64,000 bases of DNA from Treponema sp. (GCA_009777735.1 WRLF01000002.1:62001-126000); one strand, 5' to 3'. Counted from the stretch's first letter, positions 43,440 through 56,459 are shown. A program made the numbers and translations. The notes: generated by a model from the sequence alone, not told the origin.

Positions 43440-45961
43440 TATTTATCGCCTCTCTGTAAATGGTTCTCAACAGCGGCAAGGAGTGTTGCAGAATCATATG
43501 GTTCTGCTATCAAGACCACCGGCACATCTTCTGGTGCTTGAGAAGAATCGCGCATACTTTCATTCATCAGAATAATATCTGGCCTTGTGTTTTCTAAAAG
43601 CTTGAACATCTTCTCCGCCGAAGGAGCAGTTATCACAACATATTTTTCCTCCAGCATATTTTTACCGGCCCTGAGGTTCGCTGGGCTGCTATCAATCAAT
43701 AAAATAAGCTTCTTCTCTTTTTTCTCTTTACTTTTTTCTTTTTTCTCTTGCATAATCCAGCGGTCAAGCACTTCGTCAAGTTTGGAAACATCTATTGGCT
43801 TCGTAAGAAAATCATTAAAGCCTTTTTCCAGAAACATTTCCCGCATTCCCGATACGGCGTTGGCCGTTAACGCAATAATAGGTACATTCTCTACGCTCGC
43901 TCTTTCACTTCTCCCTTGTTCCCAGGCCCTTATAGCGGCGGTTGCTTCAATGCCGTCCATTTCGGGCATCATGTGATCCATGAACACCAGATCATACCCT
44001 TTGCCTTGTATTGCATGACGCATTACCAGTTCTATGGCTTTCGCTCCGTCCAGGCAGGTGTCAACTACTGCCATGTAAGGGGCAAGCAGGCCCTCGGTTA
44101 CTCTTAGATTTGTGGGAAGGTCATCTACCACCAGAATCCGTGCACCGGGAATGGTAAACCGTATTACGTTTTCTGCTTCGGAATTGTTAATATAATCCTG
44201 TTTACTATCAGAATCTCCCACTGCAGATAAAGGCGCATCCGTATCAATATCCTGGGGGATAATCACGGTAAATTCACTGCCATAGCCGTACTTGCTCGTT
44301 ACACTGATTTCCCCGTCCATGGCATTACACAACTGCCTGGTAATGGCAAGACCCAGACCGGTTCCTTCAATGCCGTAGTTCTTTTTCGTGTTAACCTGCA
44401 TAAAGTCTGAAAAAAGTTTTTCCTGATCTTCGGGTTTTATTCCCTGCCCGGTATCGCTGATAATTATTTTTAGAAATATCTTTTTTTCTTCCCGGTTTTC
44501 TGTGTTAATAGTCATGCTGATATGACCCTTGTCGGTAAATTTTACCGCATTGGAAAGAAGGTTAAGGATAATCTGCCGCAGCCGTACCTCGTCTCCAAAA
44601 AGGTTATTGGGGATAGTGCTGTCGATATTGGTATAAAATTGAACACGTTTTTCCACGAGTTTCATACGGATGATATTGACCGTGTCATTTACCAGGGATG
44701 AAAGCTTGTACCTTGCGGGAATAATTTCCAGCTTGCCAGCTTCGATTTTGGAAAAATCCAGAATATCGTTGATAATGGAAATGAGGTTTGATGCTGCTTG
44801 TTTGATATCCTGTGCATCATGCCGGGAATCATCCGGAAGTTCTCTCCGTAACAACAGTTCCGACATCCCGACAATTGCGTTCATGGGAGTGCGGATTTCA
44901 TGGCTCATGTTGGCCAGAAAATTGCTTTTTGCCTGCGAAGCAGCCGATGCCTGCCGGTTTGCCTCCAGTAATAGTTTATTCTGTTCTGCCAGTACGTTTT
45001 CAGATCGTGCAACAAATATATTTATTACAACAAACATGCTCATTACAAGAAATAACATTCCAAAGAATACCATATTTAATGATTGATTAAGCGCCAAGAA
45101 ACCGGGCAGCGGATAACTCACTGCCAGATACCATTCCATTGCAGGGATGGAGCTTACGAGATACATGCTGCTGTCGTAGATAAAGGTTTGGCTTTCCGCA
45201 TCAGAAAGCATGCCGGCAATTCTAATTAATTCCACCCCAGAACCGCCAAGATGATCGTCAAGACGGACTTTATTGTGAACCAGTTCATAATCTATAGCCG
45301 AAGTAATTTCATCAAACTTGTTAAACATATATTGTGTGATATTTCTGTCGAATTCCCTGTAGCCGGAAGCGACAAAATCAGAAAATTCAGTAAGGTTAAT
45401 ACCTGTACCAAGCATTCCCACCGGGGTTTTGCCGCGATCCTCTGTGATAACAAATACAGGAACATTGACCCAAAGATTGATTTGCTGTAAATCAGGATTG
45501 TAATTTATATTTAAATTATGCGTTTCCGTATTAAAAAGCGTTAAATTATACCAATAAGATTCCGGATCATCGGGATCCACAACATAGGGTTCGTTGCCGG
45601 TGGAATAAAATATTTTATCTACATCATTAATCCAGAACACCAGCTTATCCTTAAAATGTTCCTGATAAAGGGCAAATTCAATATGCGCCAATGCTGCAAG
45701 ATCCGGATCAGCCGGATTCACAAAATGCTCCCGAATAACCGGAGTATCCGCCATTTTCAGCACAAGGGATAATTCGCTGTTTACCGTTGTTGCCAAACGT
45801 AATCTCATTGTTTCTGATGCTATAGAGAGCTGCTGTTCAATATAAGACCGGTTGATTTGGCGTGCTGAGATTATATATGCCGTAGCGGCTATCAAAAATA
45901 TAATTAAAAAAAAGATACAGGAAAAAACCAGAAACTTTTTATTGAAAATATATTTTTTCAA
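43439..45961 (-). CDS. hybrid histidine kinase: dCache-like-HisKA-HATPase-REC-pseudoREC
   Basis: An 840-residue membrane kinase. Membrane segments near 12-33 and 297-322 flank a large periplasmic double-Cache-like sensor ([27 protein letters not shown]). His box [16 protein letters not shown], ATPase [20 protein letters not shown] and [12 protein letters not shown], receiver [11 protein letters not shown] with [11 protein letters not shown]. The C-terminal pseudo-receiver has [10 protein letters not shown] and IILMNESM, lacking the acidic pair and the phospho-Asp. It overlaps the 45958 kinase stop by 4 bases and the LivK-type gene by 1. Confidence 0.92.
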   Translation of the reverse strand: MKKYIFNKKFLVFSCIFFLIIFLIAATAYIISARQINRSYIEQQLSIASETMRLRLATTVNSELSLVLKMADTPVIREHFVNPADPDLAALAHIEFALYQEHFKDKLVFWINDVDKIFYSTGNEPYVVDPDDPESYWYNLTLFNTETHNLNINYNPDLQQINLWVNVPVFVITEDRGKTPVGMLGTGINLTEFSDFVASGYREFDRNITQYMFNKFDEITSAIDYELVHNKVRLDDHLGGSGVELIRIAGMLSDAESQTFIYDSSMYLVSSIPAMEWYLAVSYPLPGFLALNQSLNMVFFGMLFLVMSMFVVINIFVARSENVLAEQNKLLLEANRQASAASQAKSNFLANMSHEIRTPMNAIVGMSELLLRRELPDDSRHDAQDIKQAASNLISIINDILDFSKIEAGKLEIIPARYKLSSLVNDTVNIIRMKLVEKRVQFYTNIDSTIPNNLFGDEVRLRQIILNLLSNAVKFTDKGHISMTINTENREEKKIFLKIIISDTGQGIKPEDQEKLFSDFMQVNTKKNYGIEGTGLGLAITRQLCNAMDGEISVTSKYGYGSEFTVIIPQDIDTDAPLSAVGDSDSKQDYINNSEAENVIRFTIPGARILVVDDLPTNLRVTEGLLAPYMAVVDTCLDGAKAIELVMRHAIQGKGYDLVFMDHMMPEMDGIEATAAIRAWEQGRSERASVENVPIIALTANAVSGMREMFLEKGFNDFLTKPIDVSKLDEVLDRWIMQEKKEKSKEKKEKKLILLIDSSPANLRAGKNMLEEKYVVITAPSAEKMFKLLENTRPDIILMNESMRDSSQAPEDVPVVLIAEPYDSATLLAAVENHLQRGDK
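43713..43747 (-). repeat. heptanucleotide array before pseudo-receiver
   Basis: Five 7-base units TTCTCTT, TTTTCTC, TTTACTT, TTTTCTT, TTTTCTC, encoding the Lys/Glu-rich linker [14 protein letters not shown]. Confidence 0.8.
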
Positions 45962-48900
45962 TTGTTTTCTCCCTCAAAATACTTTTCAACACAGCTGATG
46001 AGTGTTGATGGATCATCTATAATTACCACTGGTATTTCGTTAATTACCAGCGGATCGCCGGAATTGTGCAGAACGGCATTCATCACAATCAATGCAGGGC
46101 GGTTGTTATCCAGCAGCTTGATCATTTTTTCCGCCGAAGGCGCAGTTGCCACAATATATTTTTCCTCCAACATTTTTTTTCCAGCCCTGAGATTCGCAGG
46201 ACTGCTATCCACCAGCAACACCAATTTCTTCTCACTTTTACCTTTTACCTTTTCCTTTTTACCGTGTACAATCCAGCGGTCAAGCGTTTCGTCCAGTTTG
46301 GAAACATCAATGGGTTTGGCAAGAAAGTCGCTAAAACCTTTTTCCAGAAACATTTCCCGCATACCCGATACTGCGTTGGCAGTCAGGGCTATGATAGGGA
46401 GTGAGGTTTGACCACTAAAATCTTTATTTGGTATTTTTGTGGTCAGGTTCGCTTCCCAGGCCCTTATGGCGGCGGTTGTTTCAATGCCGTCCATTTCGGG
46501 CATCATGTGATCCATGAACACCATGTCGTACCCTTGGCCATCCTTTGCACGCGACTTTACCAGTTCAATTGCTTCGGCGCCGCTCAGGCAAGTTTCAACT
46601 GTTGCCTTGTAGGCAGCAAGCAGCCCTTCGGCGACTTTAAGGTTCGTGGCAAGGTCGTCTACTACCAGAATACGTGCCTGTGGTATGGCAAATTGAACGG
46701 CGCCAACTGCAGAACTGTTAATGCTGTTTTGTATAGTAATCGAATCTCCAACTGTTGAGAAAGGCGAAGCCTGGTCAAGGTACTGCGGAATGATCACGGT
46801 AAACTCACTGCCTTTACCGTACTCGCTCGTTACGGTAATATCTCCGTTCATGGCAACACAGAGCTGCTTGGTAATGGCAAGACCCAACCCCGTCCCCTCA
46901 AGACTCCGGTTTCTTTTTGTATCCACCTGCATAAATGCCGAGAAGAGTTTTTCCTGATCCTCGGGTTTAATGCCCTGTCCGGTATCGCTTACGGTGATAC
47001 GTAAATATATGGGCTGGGGGGAAGAAAGAGACCGGGTACCGGGTACCGGGGAACGGGCTGGTACCTGATCCCCGATCCCTTCTATTTTCATGGTGATTTT
47101 CCCTTTGTCGGTAAACTTTGCCGCATTGGAGAGCAAGTTGAGGATAATCTGCCGCAGACGTACCTCGTCTCCCAAAAGATTATTGGGAATGGCGTTATCA
47201 ATGTCACTGGTAAACTCAATGGGTTTCTCCATAATCCGCAGACGGATGATATTGACTACATCGTTGACGAGAGACAAAAGCATATACCTTACGGGAATGA
47301 TTTCCAGTTTTCCGGCTTCAATTTTGGAAAAATCCAGAATATCGTTGATAATGGAGATAAGGTTTGACGATGCCTTCTTAATATCCCGTACTTCACTCTG
47401 GGCGTCATCGGGAAGATTTCTTCTCAGCAGCAGTTCCGCCATTCCGGTGATTGCGTTCATGGGGGTACGGATCTCGTGACTCATGTTCGCAAGAAAATCG
47501 CTCTTTGCCCGGGATGCCTGAACGGCAATTTCAGTCTGTTCTTCCAGTTCCAGGGTTCGTTCATGTACCGCCGTTTCCAGTGCGATATTGGACAGCTCCA
47601 GCCGTTTCTTTCCCTGATAGGTTCTTTGAAATAAGATAACCAGAAGGATAATAACCATTACAAGCAGAAAAGAAGAGCCGATGAGCCAGGGGCGCTGCTG
47701 CCGCGCCGCTAATCCCTGATAATCAAATGTTCTATGCAGCCATCTGCCGGCGATCCATGGCACATCAACCAAACTTAACGCTTTATCAATTATTAAAGCA
47801 AGGGCGGCATGGTCTTTATGAATACCCATTGTGGTTCCGGTAGTAAAGTCAAAAATAAAATTTGCCTTGTATTCGGTAACTTCATGGAGGTTTATCAGGG
47901 TAAGCAGCCGCCGCTCGTTGGACATCACCATATCAACTTCACCGCGGAATAATGCCTCGAAAGCGGCATCGGAACTTTCAAATTCTCGTGCATTTTCATG
48001 GTTTGGATACCACCGGTGAAACTGTTCGGCAAAGGCCGTATTCCTGCCATAACCTACTGTTATGTCCCATATCTCGCTTGCGGTGACATTATGGTATCCC
48101 GAGCTTGAAATAAGCGCATAACGATCGTAAAGAAGGATTGTTTCCGGCCACAGAAAACGATCTTCACGATCCGCAGAGCGCAGAAGTTCCGAGACTATCA
48201 ACGCTTCTCCGCTTTCAAGCTTTTGATACAGAACAGGCCAATTCGTGTGTTCGTCATTGGCAATCTCAAAACTCAGCCCGGTAACGGATCCAATTTCACT
48301 CAATACATCAAAGAAAATTCCCTGCCACTCTTTATCATATCTGTTATAAAAACTGAGTGGGTAATTGTAATGTTCCGCCGCATAGCGGACAACAGCGGTA
48401 TTTTTAACATATGTTTTTTCATCATCATCGAGCTTGCTAAAGAATTTATGTCTTCGGTACCTTTGAAATCCCTGATAGTACAGTATATTCAGATGATCTG
48501 CACCGCCGCTTAAGAGCACTTTTTGTACGATTGATATAACGGGAGCAAGTTCCGGTTTTTGTGTTGTCAAGGAAACCGGGCTGATAATATTTGGAAAAAA
48601 ATCCTTTGCGATAACATCGCCGTAGGAGTCAAATATTGACTCGGTGGGGTTCTCGTGAATGAAAGCATCTATCTCGCCGCTATGGAGCATGTCATGCACC
48701 ACACTGTTGCTTTCGATATACACCGCTTCAAATGTACCTGGAACAAGGGAAGAAATTACATTGGCGGCGACCGAGCTTCCCGCCATCAGTGCAAACCGGG
48801 CAGGGCGTGATGCCTGAATTTCAATCAGGGGTGTGCTGCCTTCAAGGCGGAAGTATTTTAAGGTGCGCCGTGCAATGGGGGTGGTCATAAAATAGATCAG

Positions 48901-49290
48901 CCGCCTTTCTTCGGTAGGCGTCATGGTGCCGGTAAAGTCAATTTCACCGGATTCAAGTCCGGTAAGCACTTCGGCAAAGGGGTGTATGGCAGGGATAAAA
49001 GGGATACCGAAGATCCCGGTCAGCCATTCGCAGGCCAGAGCAGAAAACCCATTAATCTCTCCGTTTTCATCGATAAACGCTTCGGTGCTTGCCGGCATTG
49101 CGTACACAAAAAAGCGGTATTGTTCCTGCAGCGCTTCAATTGCATTTATCTCGTCCTGTGTTATTCCGCGAACATCCCGAAACGAGATAGCATGAACCGG
49201 ATTGCCGCCTTGGTTCGCAAGCCTCATTTCACAGCTTGAAACCACAACGAGACTGATAACCAATAAAACTACCGCTTTCAAGCGCTGCAC
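45958..49290 (-). CDS. BvgS-like hybrid kinase: 2xSBP_bac_3-HisKA-HATPase-REC-pseudoREC
   Basis: An 1110-residue membrane kinase, first gene of the operon. A signal peptide with VVVSSC, possibly lipidated, precedes two SBP_bac_3 Venus-flytrap domains (about 55-285 and 300-535; [16 protein letters not shown] and [12 protein letters not shown] are typical). A membrane segment near 553-575 leads to [16 protein letters not shown], an ATPase with [12 protein letters not shown] and a receiver with [10 protein letters not shown] and [11 protein letters not shown]. The C-terminal pseudo-receiver has [10 protein letters not shown] and VMNAVL. Such kinases sense ligands directly. GTG 49290 is used here; a TTG at 49281, 8 bases after GGGG, may be better. 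Confidence 0.92.
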   Translation of the reverse strand: MQRLKAVVLLVISLVVVSSCEMRLANQGGNPVHAISFRDVRGITQDEINAIEALQEQYRFFVYAMPASTEAFIDENGEINGFSALACEWLTGIFGIPFIPAIHPFAEVLTGLESGEIDFTGTMTPTEERRLIYFMTTPIARRTLKYFRLEGSTPLIEIQASRPARFALMAGSSVAANVISSLVPGTFEAVYIESNSVVHDMLHSGEIDAFIHENPTESIFDSYGDVIAKDFFPNIISPVSLTTQKPELAPVISIVQKVLLSGGADHLNILYYQGFQRYRRHKFFSKLDDDEKTYVKNTAVVRYAAEHYNYPLSFYNRYDKEWQGIFFDVLSEIGSVTGLSFEIANDEHTNWPVLYQKLESGEALIVSELLRSADREDRFLWPETILLYDRYALISSSGYHNVTASEIWDITVGYGRNTAFAEQFHRWYPNHENAREFESSDAAFEALFRGEVDMVMSNERRLLTLINLHEVTEYKANFIFDFTTGTTMGIHKDHAALALIIDKALSLVDVPWIAGRWLHRTFDYQGLAARQQRPWLIGSSFLLVMVIILLVILFQRTYQGKKRLELSNIALETAVHERTLELEEQTEIAVQASRAKSDFLANMSHEIRTPMNAITGMAELLLRRNLPDDAQSEVRDIKKASSNLISIINDILDFSKIEAGKLEIIPVRYMLLSLVNDVVNIIRLRIMEKPIEFTSDIDNAIPNNLLGDEVRLRQIILNLLSNAAKFTDKGKITMKIEGIGDQVPARSPVPGTRSLSSPQPIYLRITVSDTGQGIKPEDQEKLFSAFMQVDTKRNRSLEGTGLGLAITKQLCVAMNGDITVTSEYGKGSEFTVIIPQYLDQASPFSTVGDSITIQNSINSSAVGAVQFAIPQARILVVDDLATNLKVAEGLLAAYKATVETCLSGAEAIELVKSRAKDGQGYDMVFMDHMMPEMDGIETTAAIRAWEANLTTKIPNKDFSGQTSLPIIALTANAVSGMREMFLEKGFSDFLAKPIDVSKLDETLDRWIVHGKKEKVKGKSEKKLVLLVDSSPANLRAGKKMLEEKYIVATAPSAEKMIKLLDNNRPALIVMNAVLHNSGDPLVINEIPVVIIDDPSTLISCVEKYFEGENN
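46234..46261 (-). repeat. heptanucleotide array before pseudo-receiver
   Basis: ACTTTTA, CCTTTTA, CCTTTTC, CTTTTTA. It encodes the Lys/Gly-rich linker [13 protein letters not shown]. Confidence 0.8.
47031..47079 (-). repeat. heptanucleotide arrays in ATPase loop
   Basis: Four ACCGGGT-type units (47031-47058) followed by TGGTACC, TGATCCC, CGATCCC (47059-47079). They encode a Pro/Gly/Arg-rich insertion ([15 protein letters not shown]) in the ATPase that the sister kinases lack. Confidence 0.75.
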
Positions 49291-49307
49291 CCCTTTTTCT
49301 TATGAGG

Positions 49308-49336
49308 ATTATAGCATTTTTTTTGAGTTTAATTAA
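49308..49336 (-). promoter_or_regulatory. probable promoter of the kinase operon
   Basis: On the minus strand, a perfect TATAAT (49313-49308) with a weak TTAATT at a 17-base spacer, about 20 bases before the first start codon. No strong promoter is evident between later genes, which are all coupled or within 12 bases. Confidence 0.5.
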
Positions 49337-49343
49337 GGTATTG

Positions 49344-50318
49344 TCAATCCATAGAAAACGGCACAACAGAATCAATGGTTGATCGCCCCAGAAGCGCCAT
49401 GATGAGCCGGTCGAGACCCAAAGCAACACCGGAGCATGCGGGGAATCCCTGAAAAATCTTCCAGTAATCGTGATCAACATGGTGCTGTACCAGAGATTGC
49501 TGCTGCTTTGCCTTGGTCTCATGTTCAAAAAAATCCCGCACACGCTGCGGATCTGTTTCTTCGGAAAAACAGTTTGCCAGCTCTATGCCGTTGTAATACA
49601 ATTCCCAGCGTTCAACCGTTGTGCCGTCCTGTCCCCGTTTTGCCAGCGTGGAGACAAAGGCCGGGTAGTCAAGCAAAAAGACAGGCTGCTGTTGTTTAAG
49701 ATGCGGCTCCACTGCATGGATAAAAATTAAATCGTTCAAATTGGCGGTTGTTACACTGTCCCCGGATGGGGGCTCCAGCCCCAGCCTGCGGGCTTCATCT
49801 GCAAGCCCGTAGGGTTTTTCGGCAGCGGCAAACAGGTCAAATCCAGCATACCGGGAAAAAGCTTCCGCTACGGTGAGGCGCTCGAAAGGCGGGTTAAAGC
49901 GGGTTCTCGCATACGCCGAATCCTGCTGTTGGGAAAGGCAGGCGAATAACGCTTCGGTCAGCTCAAGGGAGTCCAGGTAGTTTGCCCCTACGGTGTAATA
50001 TTCCAGCATGGTAAATTCGGGGTTGTGGAGAAAGCCGGCAGATTCCCCGTTACGAAAACACTTACAGATCTGGTAGACGCTGACCCGGTGCTGCGCGATA
50101 ATTTTTTTCATCCATAGTTCAGGTGATGGAATAAGCCAGTACGGTTTGGATAATCCGCCCGGCAGAATTCGGCTGGTCGCAAACACTTCAAGGCAGGATT
50201 CGGGAATGAGATCGGGGGAGAGCAGGGGGGTGTCGAGTTCCAGATAACCTCTGGTATCAAAAAAAGAACGTGTTTGCCGGATAATCCGCGCCCGTTCATG
50301 CAACAATTCTAGGTCCAC
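49344..50318 (-). CDS. epmA: EF-P lysine ligase-like class II synthetase (EpmA/GenX)
   Basis: A 324-residue lysyl-tRNA synthetase-like protein without the anticodon-binding domain, the EpmA layout. Motif 2 region CKCFRNGESAGFLHNPEFTMLEYY and motif 3 GVALGLDRLIMALLG are class II signatures. EpmA attaches beta-lysine to elongation factor P; EpmB is not visible in the window. The GTG start has GAGGA about 8 bases upstream. Family length of about 325 residues agrees. It ends 53 bases before the kinase operon start. Confidence 0.9.
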   Translation of the reverse strand: MDLELLHERARIIRQTRSFFDTRGYLELDTPLLSPDLIPESCLEVFATSRILPGGLSKPYWLIPSPELWMKKIIAQHRVSVYQICKCFRNGESAGFLHNPEFTMLEYYTVGANYLDSLELTEALFACLSQQQDSAYARTRFNPPFERLTVAEAFSRYAGFDLFAAAEKPYGLADEARRLGLEPPSGDSVTTANLNDLIFIHAVEPHLKQQQPVFLLDYPAFVSTLAKRGQDGTTVERWELYYNGIELANCFSEETDPQRVRDFFEHETKAKQQQSLVQHHVDHDYWKIFQGFPACSGVALGLDRLIMALLGRSTIDSVVPFSMD

Positions 50319-50533
50319 TGGTGTCCTCGAATTTTGGGTATGCCTGAATCATCAAAGTCATTTCCTATGCGCAGTAGATTGGTAAAATTAAAGTCGTCTC
50401 CTGCTTTTAAAGATACATCTATATCAGAACCTAAGTATATACATCTTAATGCTTTTTTCGCAACATAGGAGTCGCAGGATTCAGAGTTGCAGGCTCCCTT
50501 TAGCCAGCCAATCTTCTCACCATTTCTTTCCAC
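50309..50533 (-). CDS. small hypothetical frame between murD and epmA
   Basis: A 74-codon frame that overlaps the murD end by 34 bases and the epmA start by 10. No ribosome-binding site, domain or signal is visible. It contains a few hydrophobic-acidic stretches (YLGSDIDVSLKAGDDFNF) that look coding-like, so it may be a gene remnant. Low confidence. Without it, the 180-base gap holds nothing recognised. Confidence 0.2.
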   Translation of the reverse strand: MERNGEKIGWLKGACNSESCDSYVAKKALRCIYLGSDIDVSLKAGDDFNFTNLLRIGNDFDDSGIPKIRGHQWT

Positions 50534-51975
50534 CTATTGCCGCGGTCAAATTCATTGAGGAACATGCCGAAAGAAGCGCAGCCGGGGGATAAAACCACAC
50601 AGTCACCGGGGGCGGCGGTTTCCAGAGCGGCGGTTACTGCCTTGTCCAGTGAATCAAATGGGCCGTGACAGCCGATGTGCGCGCCGGTAAGCAAGGTGCG
50701 GAGTTTTTCGCTGCCCGAACCGGCAAGGAGGATAATGGCTTTTGCCTTCCCTGCCGCAGCAACCAAAGGCGAAAAATCAAGGTTTTTGTCCGTACCGCCG
50801 GTGACTAAAACTACCTGCCTTTTGCCTTCATCGCTTAACGCTTCAAGCGCCGCCGCAGCAGCCTGGGGAATGGTTGCCGCGCTGTCGTTGTAAAAATCTA
50901 TGCCCTTAGCCTTGTGAAAATGTTCCAGCCTGTGCGCAATGCCGGGATACGAGGCAATGCCTTCCCAGACAATTTCGTGGGGCAGGCCCAGGCCAAGCAA
51001 CGCCAGACCGGCGGCGAGGAGGTTTTGTTTTTGATGACGGCCCGGCACAAGCGGCTGTGCGGGAACTATTTCAACAGCAGCACCGTTTATTCGGGCAAAA
51101 CCGGGGCTGTCATGGTTGTTAAACCAGCCCCCGCAAACTCCATCTGGTAAGCCGGCAGATGAGTAAACCAGAGGCTGGGCCTTGCTTTCGGAAAGAAAAC
51201 TTTTTCCCCAACTATCGTCTCCGGCAACGGTGAGATCGCCCGAATCTTGCCCCTGGTAGATAACCCGTTTATCATTAATATAGTTTTCCATTGAGCCGTA
51301 ACGATCCAAATGATCTTCCATGATGGCTGTAAGCACTGCGGCTTTTGGCTTGAGTAACATTTTGCCGCCGGCTGTGTGCCGGTCTCGCCGCCTCCGGGCG
51401 GCGTGCCACCCGGTGGTGGCGCGGAGATCTCCCAGTTGGAAACTTGACAATTCCAGTACTACATCGTCGGATTCACTAAGATCATCAAGAAAAACGAGAG
51501 GCGATACGGTAATATTGCCGCCCAAATACGCTTGTCCGCTATCCTTCATTTTTTTCTTTGCATGCGTTAACACCCAATGCAGAGCAGATGCGGTACTGGA
51601 TTTACCTTTTGTTCCGGTGACCGCTGTAAGCCGGACTTCGCCAATGGTGGTGCCCATAGCGGCGAGAAACAGGGATATATCGGTTTCAATATTTTTCGCA
51701 ACTTGCAGAAAAGGAGAATCGGGATGTACCCCGGGATTTTTTATCACCATGTCGGCGTTTTTAAAATCGGCAATCTCATGTTTACCCAAGACATAACGGA
51801 TAGCGGTTTTTTTGGTGTTAATTTCACAAGCTGCTTCAAGCTGCCTGATGGTTGGAGCAAGGGTTTGTTCGTCCCGCAGGTCGGTTACTGTTAATTCAGC
51901 GCCCTGTCTGAGCAGGTGTTTTGCCGATTCCAGTCCGCCGCCGTGCAGCCCAAGCCCCATGATGAGGACTTTCAT
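50500..51975 (-). CDS. murD: UDP-N-acetylmuramoylalanine--D-glutamate ligase
   Basis: Adds D-Glu to UDP-MurNAc-L-Ala in peptidoglycan synthesis. Starts MKVLIMGLGLHGGG (nucleotide-binding fold); TGTKGKSS is the ATP-binding loop; MEDHLDRYGSMENY and YNDSAATIPQAAAAAL follow; VLVTGGTDKNLDFSPL and LSPGCASFGMFLNEFDRGNRWKE close the protein. From the ATG at 51975 it has 491 residues, longer than the usual 450-470. The excess is mainly ATTGWHAARRRRDRHTAGG, inserted after ELSSFQLGDLR and encoded by GC-rich hairpins at 51386-51420. It is divergent from the DUF2804 gene. Confidence 0.92.
   Translation of the reverse strand: MKVLIMGLGLHGGGLESAKHLLRQGAELTVTDLRDEQTLAPTIRQLEAACEINTKKTAIRYVLGKHEIADFKNADMVIKNPGVHPDSPFLQVAKNIETDISLFLAAMGTTIGEVRLTAVTGTKGKSSTASALHWVLTHAKKKMKDSGQAYLGGNITVSPLVFLDDLSESDDVVLELSSFQLGDLRATTGWHAARRRRDRHTAGGKMLLKPKAAVLTAIMEDHLDRYGSMENYINDKRVIYQGQDSGDLTVAGDDSWGKSFLSESKAQPLVYSSAGLPDGVCGGWFNNHDSPGFARINGAAVEIVPAQPLVPGRHQKQNLLAAGLALLGLGLPHEIVWEGIASYPGIAHRLEHFHKAKGIDFYNDSAATIPQAAAAALEALSDEGKRQVVLVTGGTDKNLDFSPLVAAAGKAKAIILLAGSGSEKLRTLLTGAHIGCHGPFDSLDKAVTAALETAAPGDCVVLSPGCASFGMFLNEFDRGNRWKEMVRRLAG
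51386..51420. repeat. GC-rich double hairpin inserted in murD
   Basis: Two hairpins: CGCCGCC / GGCGGCG around TCCG (51386-51403), and GCCACC / GGTGGC around CGGT (51405-51420). A third weaker one (GCCGGC / GCCGGT) lies at about 51368-51382. All sit in frame in a poorly conserved loop. Confidence 0.7.
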
Positions 51976-52036
51976 TCCGCTATAATCCATGATATGGTAT
52001 ATACCATGCACAAGAGCCGTTGTAAACGGGGGTACA

Positions 52037-53101
52037 GTGCCGCAAATTGAAATAACCGCTCCCGTGTCGGTTTTAACTGAAATGGGAAAACCGGACAATT
52101 TTGGATGGTCACGCCAACCCGTTTTTTTTTATGATCCGGCGCTTGCATGGGCGCCCAGGAGAAAATTTTCCGAATCGGACCGGTATTTTGTTTTTAACCC
52201 CACTCATACGCTGATTTTTGAGGTACGAGATGATGGTTATTTAGGCCACATGGGAATAACCGTTATTTTCAACAGGGAAAAAAAGCGCTTAACCCATATT
52301 TCCCAGACATTGCTGCCTCTTGGTTCTTATGAAATGCAGCCGGGAAGCGAGAGCGGCAGTATCCGGTATCGGAGAAAAAAAAATGATCTGGACTTTGTTC
52401 TGATGGATAGCGGAGTCAGAATTATTAAGGTTGACATTCCAAAGTTCTCCAATAACCGCAGTCTGAGGGGCAAATTGGTGCTGACTGAACCGGCAATGGC
52501 AGAGTCGCTGGTAACTAACCTGTCATGGCGAAATGAGAAAAATGCTTTCAGGTATTCCCGTGTTTCTCCATGGTTTACCGTAGAAGGAGTTGTGCAATAC
52601 GGTACCACAGAGATTATTTTCTCCGGCGGGAGCGCATGGGGTATTTTTGACTGGAACCGGGGGGTTCGTCCCGCTGCCGATATTCGGTATTGGGCTGCTT
52701 CATGCGGCTCGCTACCCGGAGATGGCTCGCCACCCGGGGGTGGCGCGCACAATGGCCGCCTTATTGGGTTCTGTGTCGGTCACGGTTCGGTTGATTCGGC
52801 TGCCGGTACGGAAAATGCATTTTTTGCCGATGGGAAACTTCACAAACTTGATCAGGTGACTTTTCATATACCTCAGTCAAACTGGCTTACTCCCTGGCAT
52901 TTTACCAGCAACGACAAGCGTCTCGAAATGACTTTTAACCCCCAGCAGGAACAGCTTGATCGCAGCCGGATCCTGTTTCATGCGGTTAACCGCCGTCAGG
53001 TGTACGGTTTTTTCTCCGGCAAAGCTGTTCTTGATGACGGTTCAGAAATTAACTTTAATAACATTACCGGTTTTGTCGAACGGTGCAAGACACGGTTTTA
53101 A
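52037..53101 (+). CDS. DUF2804 family protein
   Basis: A 354-residue protein of the DUF2804 family, without a known role. Family-like segments are GKPDNFGWSRQPVFFYD near the start, RVSPWFTVEGVVQYG and the GIFDWNRGV block in the middle, and GRLIGFCVGHGS. No signal peptide. GTG 52037 is preferred over ATG 51989 because GGGGG lies about 6 bases before it and conserved sequence begins there. A GC-rich palindrome inserts GSLPGDGSPPGGGAHN between WAASC and GRLIG. It is followed after 18 bases by the beta-galactosidase gene. Confidence 0.8.
   Translation: MPQIEITAPVSVLTEMGKPDNFGWSRQPVFFYDPALAWAPRRKFSESDRYFVFNPTHTLIFEVRDDGYLGHMGITVIFNREKKRLTHISQTLLPLGSYEMQPGSESGSIRYRRKKNDLDFVLMDSGVRIIKVDIPKFSNNRSLRGKLVLTEPAMAESLVTNLSWRNEKNAFRYSRVSPWFTVEGVVQYGTTEIIFSGGSAWGIFDWNRGVRPAADIRYWAASCGSLPGDGSPPGGGAHNGRLIGFCVGHGSVDSAAGTENAFFADGKLHKLDQVTFHIPQSNWLTPWHFTSNDKRLEMTFNPQQEQLDRSRILFHAVNRRQVYGFFSGKAVLDDGSEINFNNITGFVERCKTRF
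52711..52745. repeat. GC-rich double palindrome in DUF2804 gene
   Basis: An imperfect GCTACC...GATGGC hairpin (52711-52726) and a perfect CGCCACC / GGTGGCG stem around CGGG (52728-52745), in frame. Same family as the elements in murD, hrpB and the radical-SAM gene. Confidence 0.7.
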
Positions 53102-53104
53102 TAA

Positions 53105-56206
<3,102 letters not shown>

Positions 56207-56222
56207 GGGCTCATGAGGGCTA

Positions 56223-56251
56223 TTGACAGATGCTTTTGTTTTTGGCATATT
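56223..56251 (+). promoter_or_regulatory. promoter of tRNA-Thr/tRNA-Tyr
   Basis: TTGACA at 56223-56228, 17-base spacer, CATATT at 56246-56251; transcription would start near 56258, ten bases before the first tRNA. Confidence 0.6.
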
Positions 56252-56267
56252 TTCAGTGAAGAAGTAC

Positions 56268-56340
56268 GCCGTCTTAGCTCAGCTGGCAGAGCACTTGACT
56301 TGTAATCATGAGGTCTCCGGTTCAATTCCGGAAGACGGCT
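56268..56340 (+). tRNA. tRNA-Thr (anticodon TGT)
   Basis: 73 bases. Acceptor GCCGTCT pairs with AGACGGC; D-arm TTAGCTCAGCTGGCAGAG; anticodon loop CTTGTAA gives TGT; T-arm CCGGTTCAATTCCGG. CCA is not encoded. Confidence 0.95.
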
Positions 56341-56372
56341 CTACCGGTTGTTTGGCAGCGGATAATTTTTCT

Positions 56373-56454
56373 GGGGAGTTTCCCGAGTGGTCAAAGGGGG
56401 CAGACTGTAAATCTGTTGGCTCAGCCTTCGAAGGTTCAAATCCTCCACTCCCCA
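56373..56454 (+). tRNA. tRNA-Tyr (anticodon GTA)
   Basis: 82 bases with a long variable arm. Acceptor GGGGAGT pairs with ACTCCCC; anticodon stem-loop CAGACTGTAAATCTG gives GTA; T-arm GAAGGTTCAAATCCTCC. CCA not encoded. Confidence 0.95.
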
Positions 56455-56459
56455 TTCGC

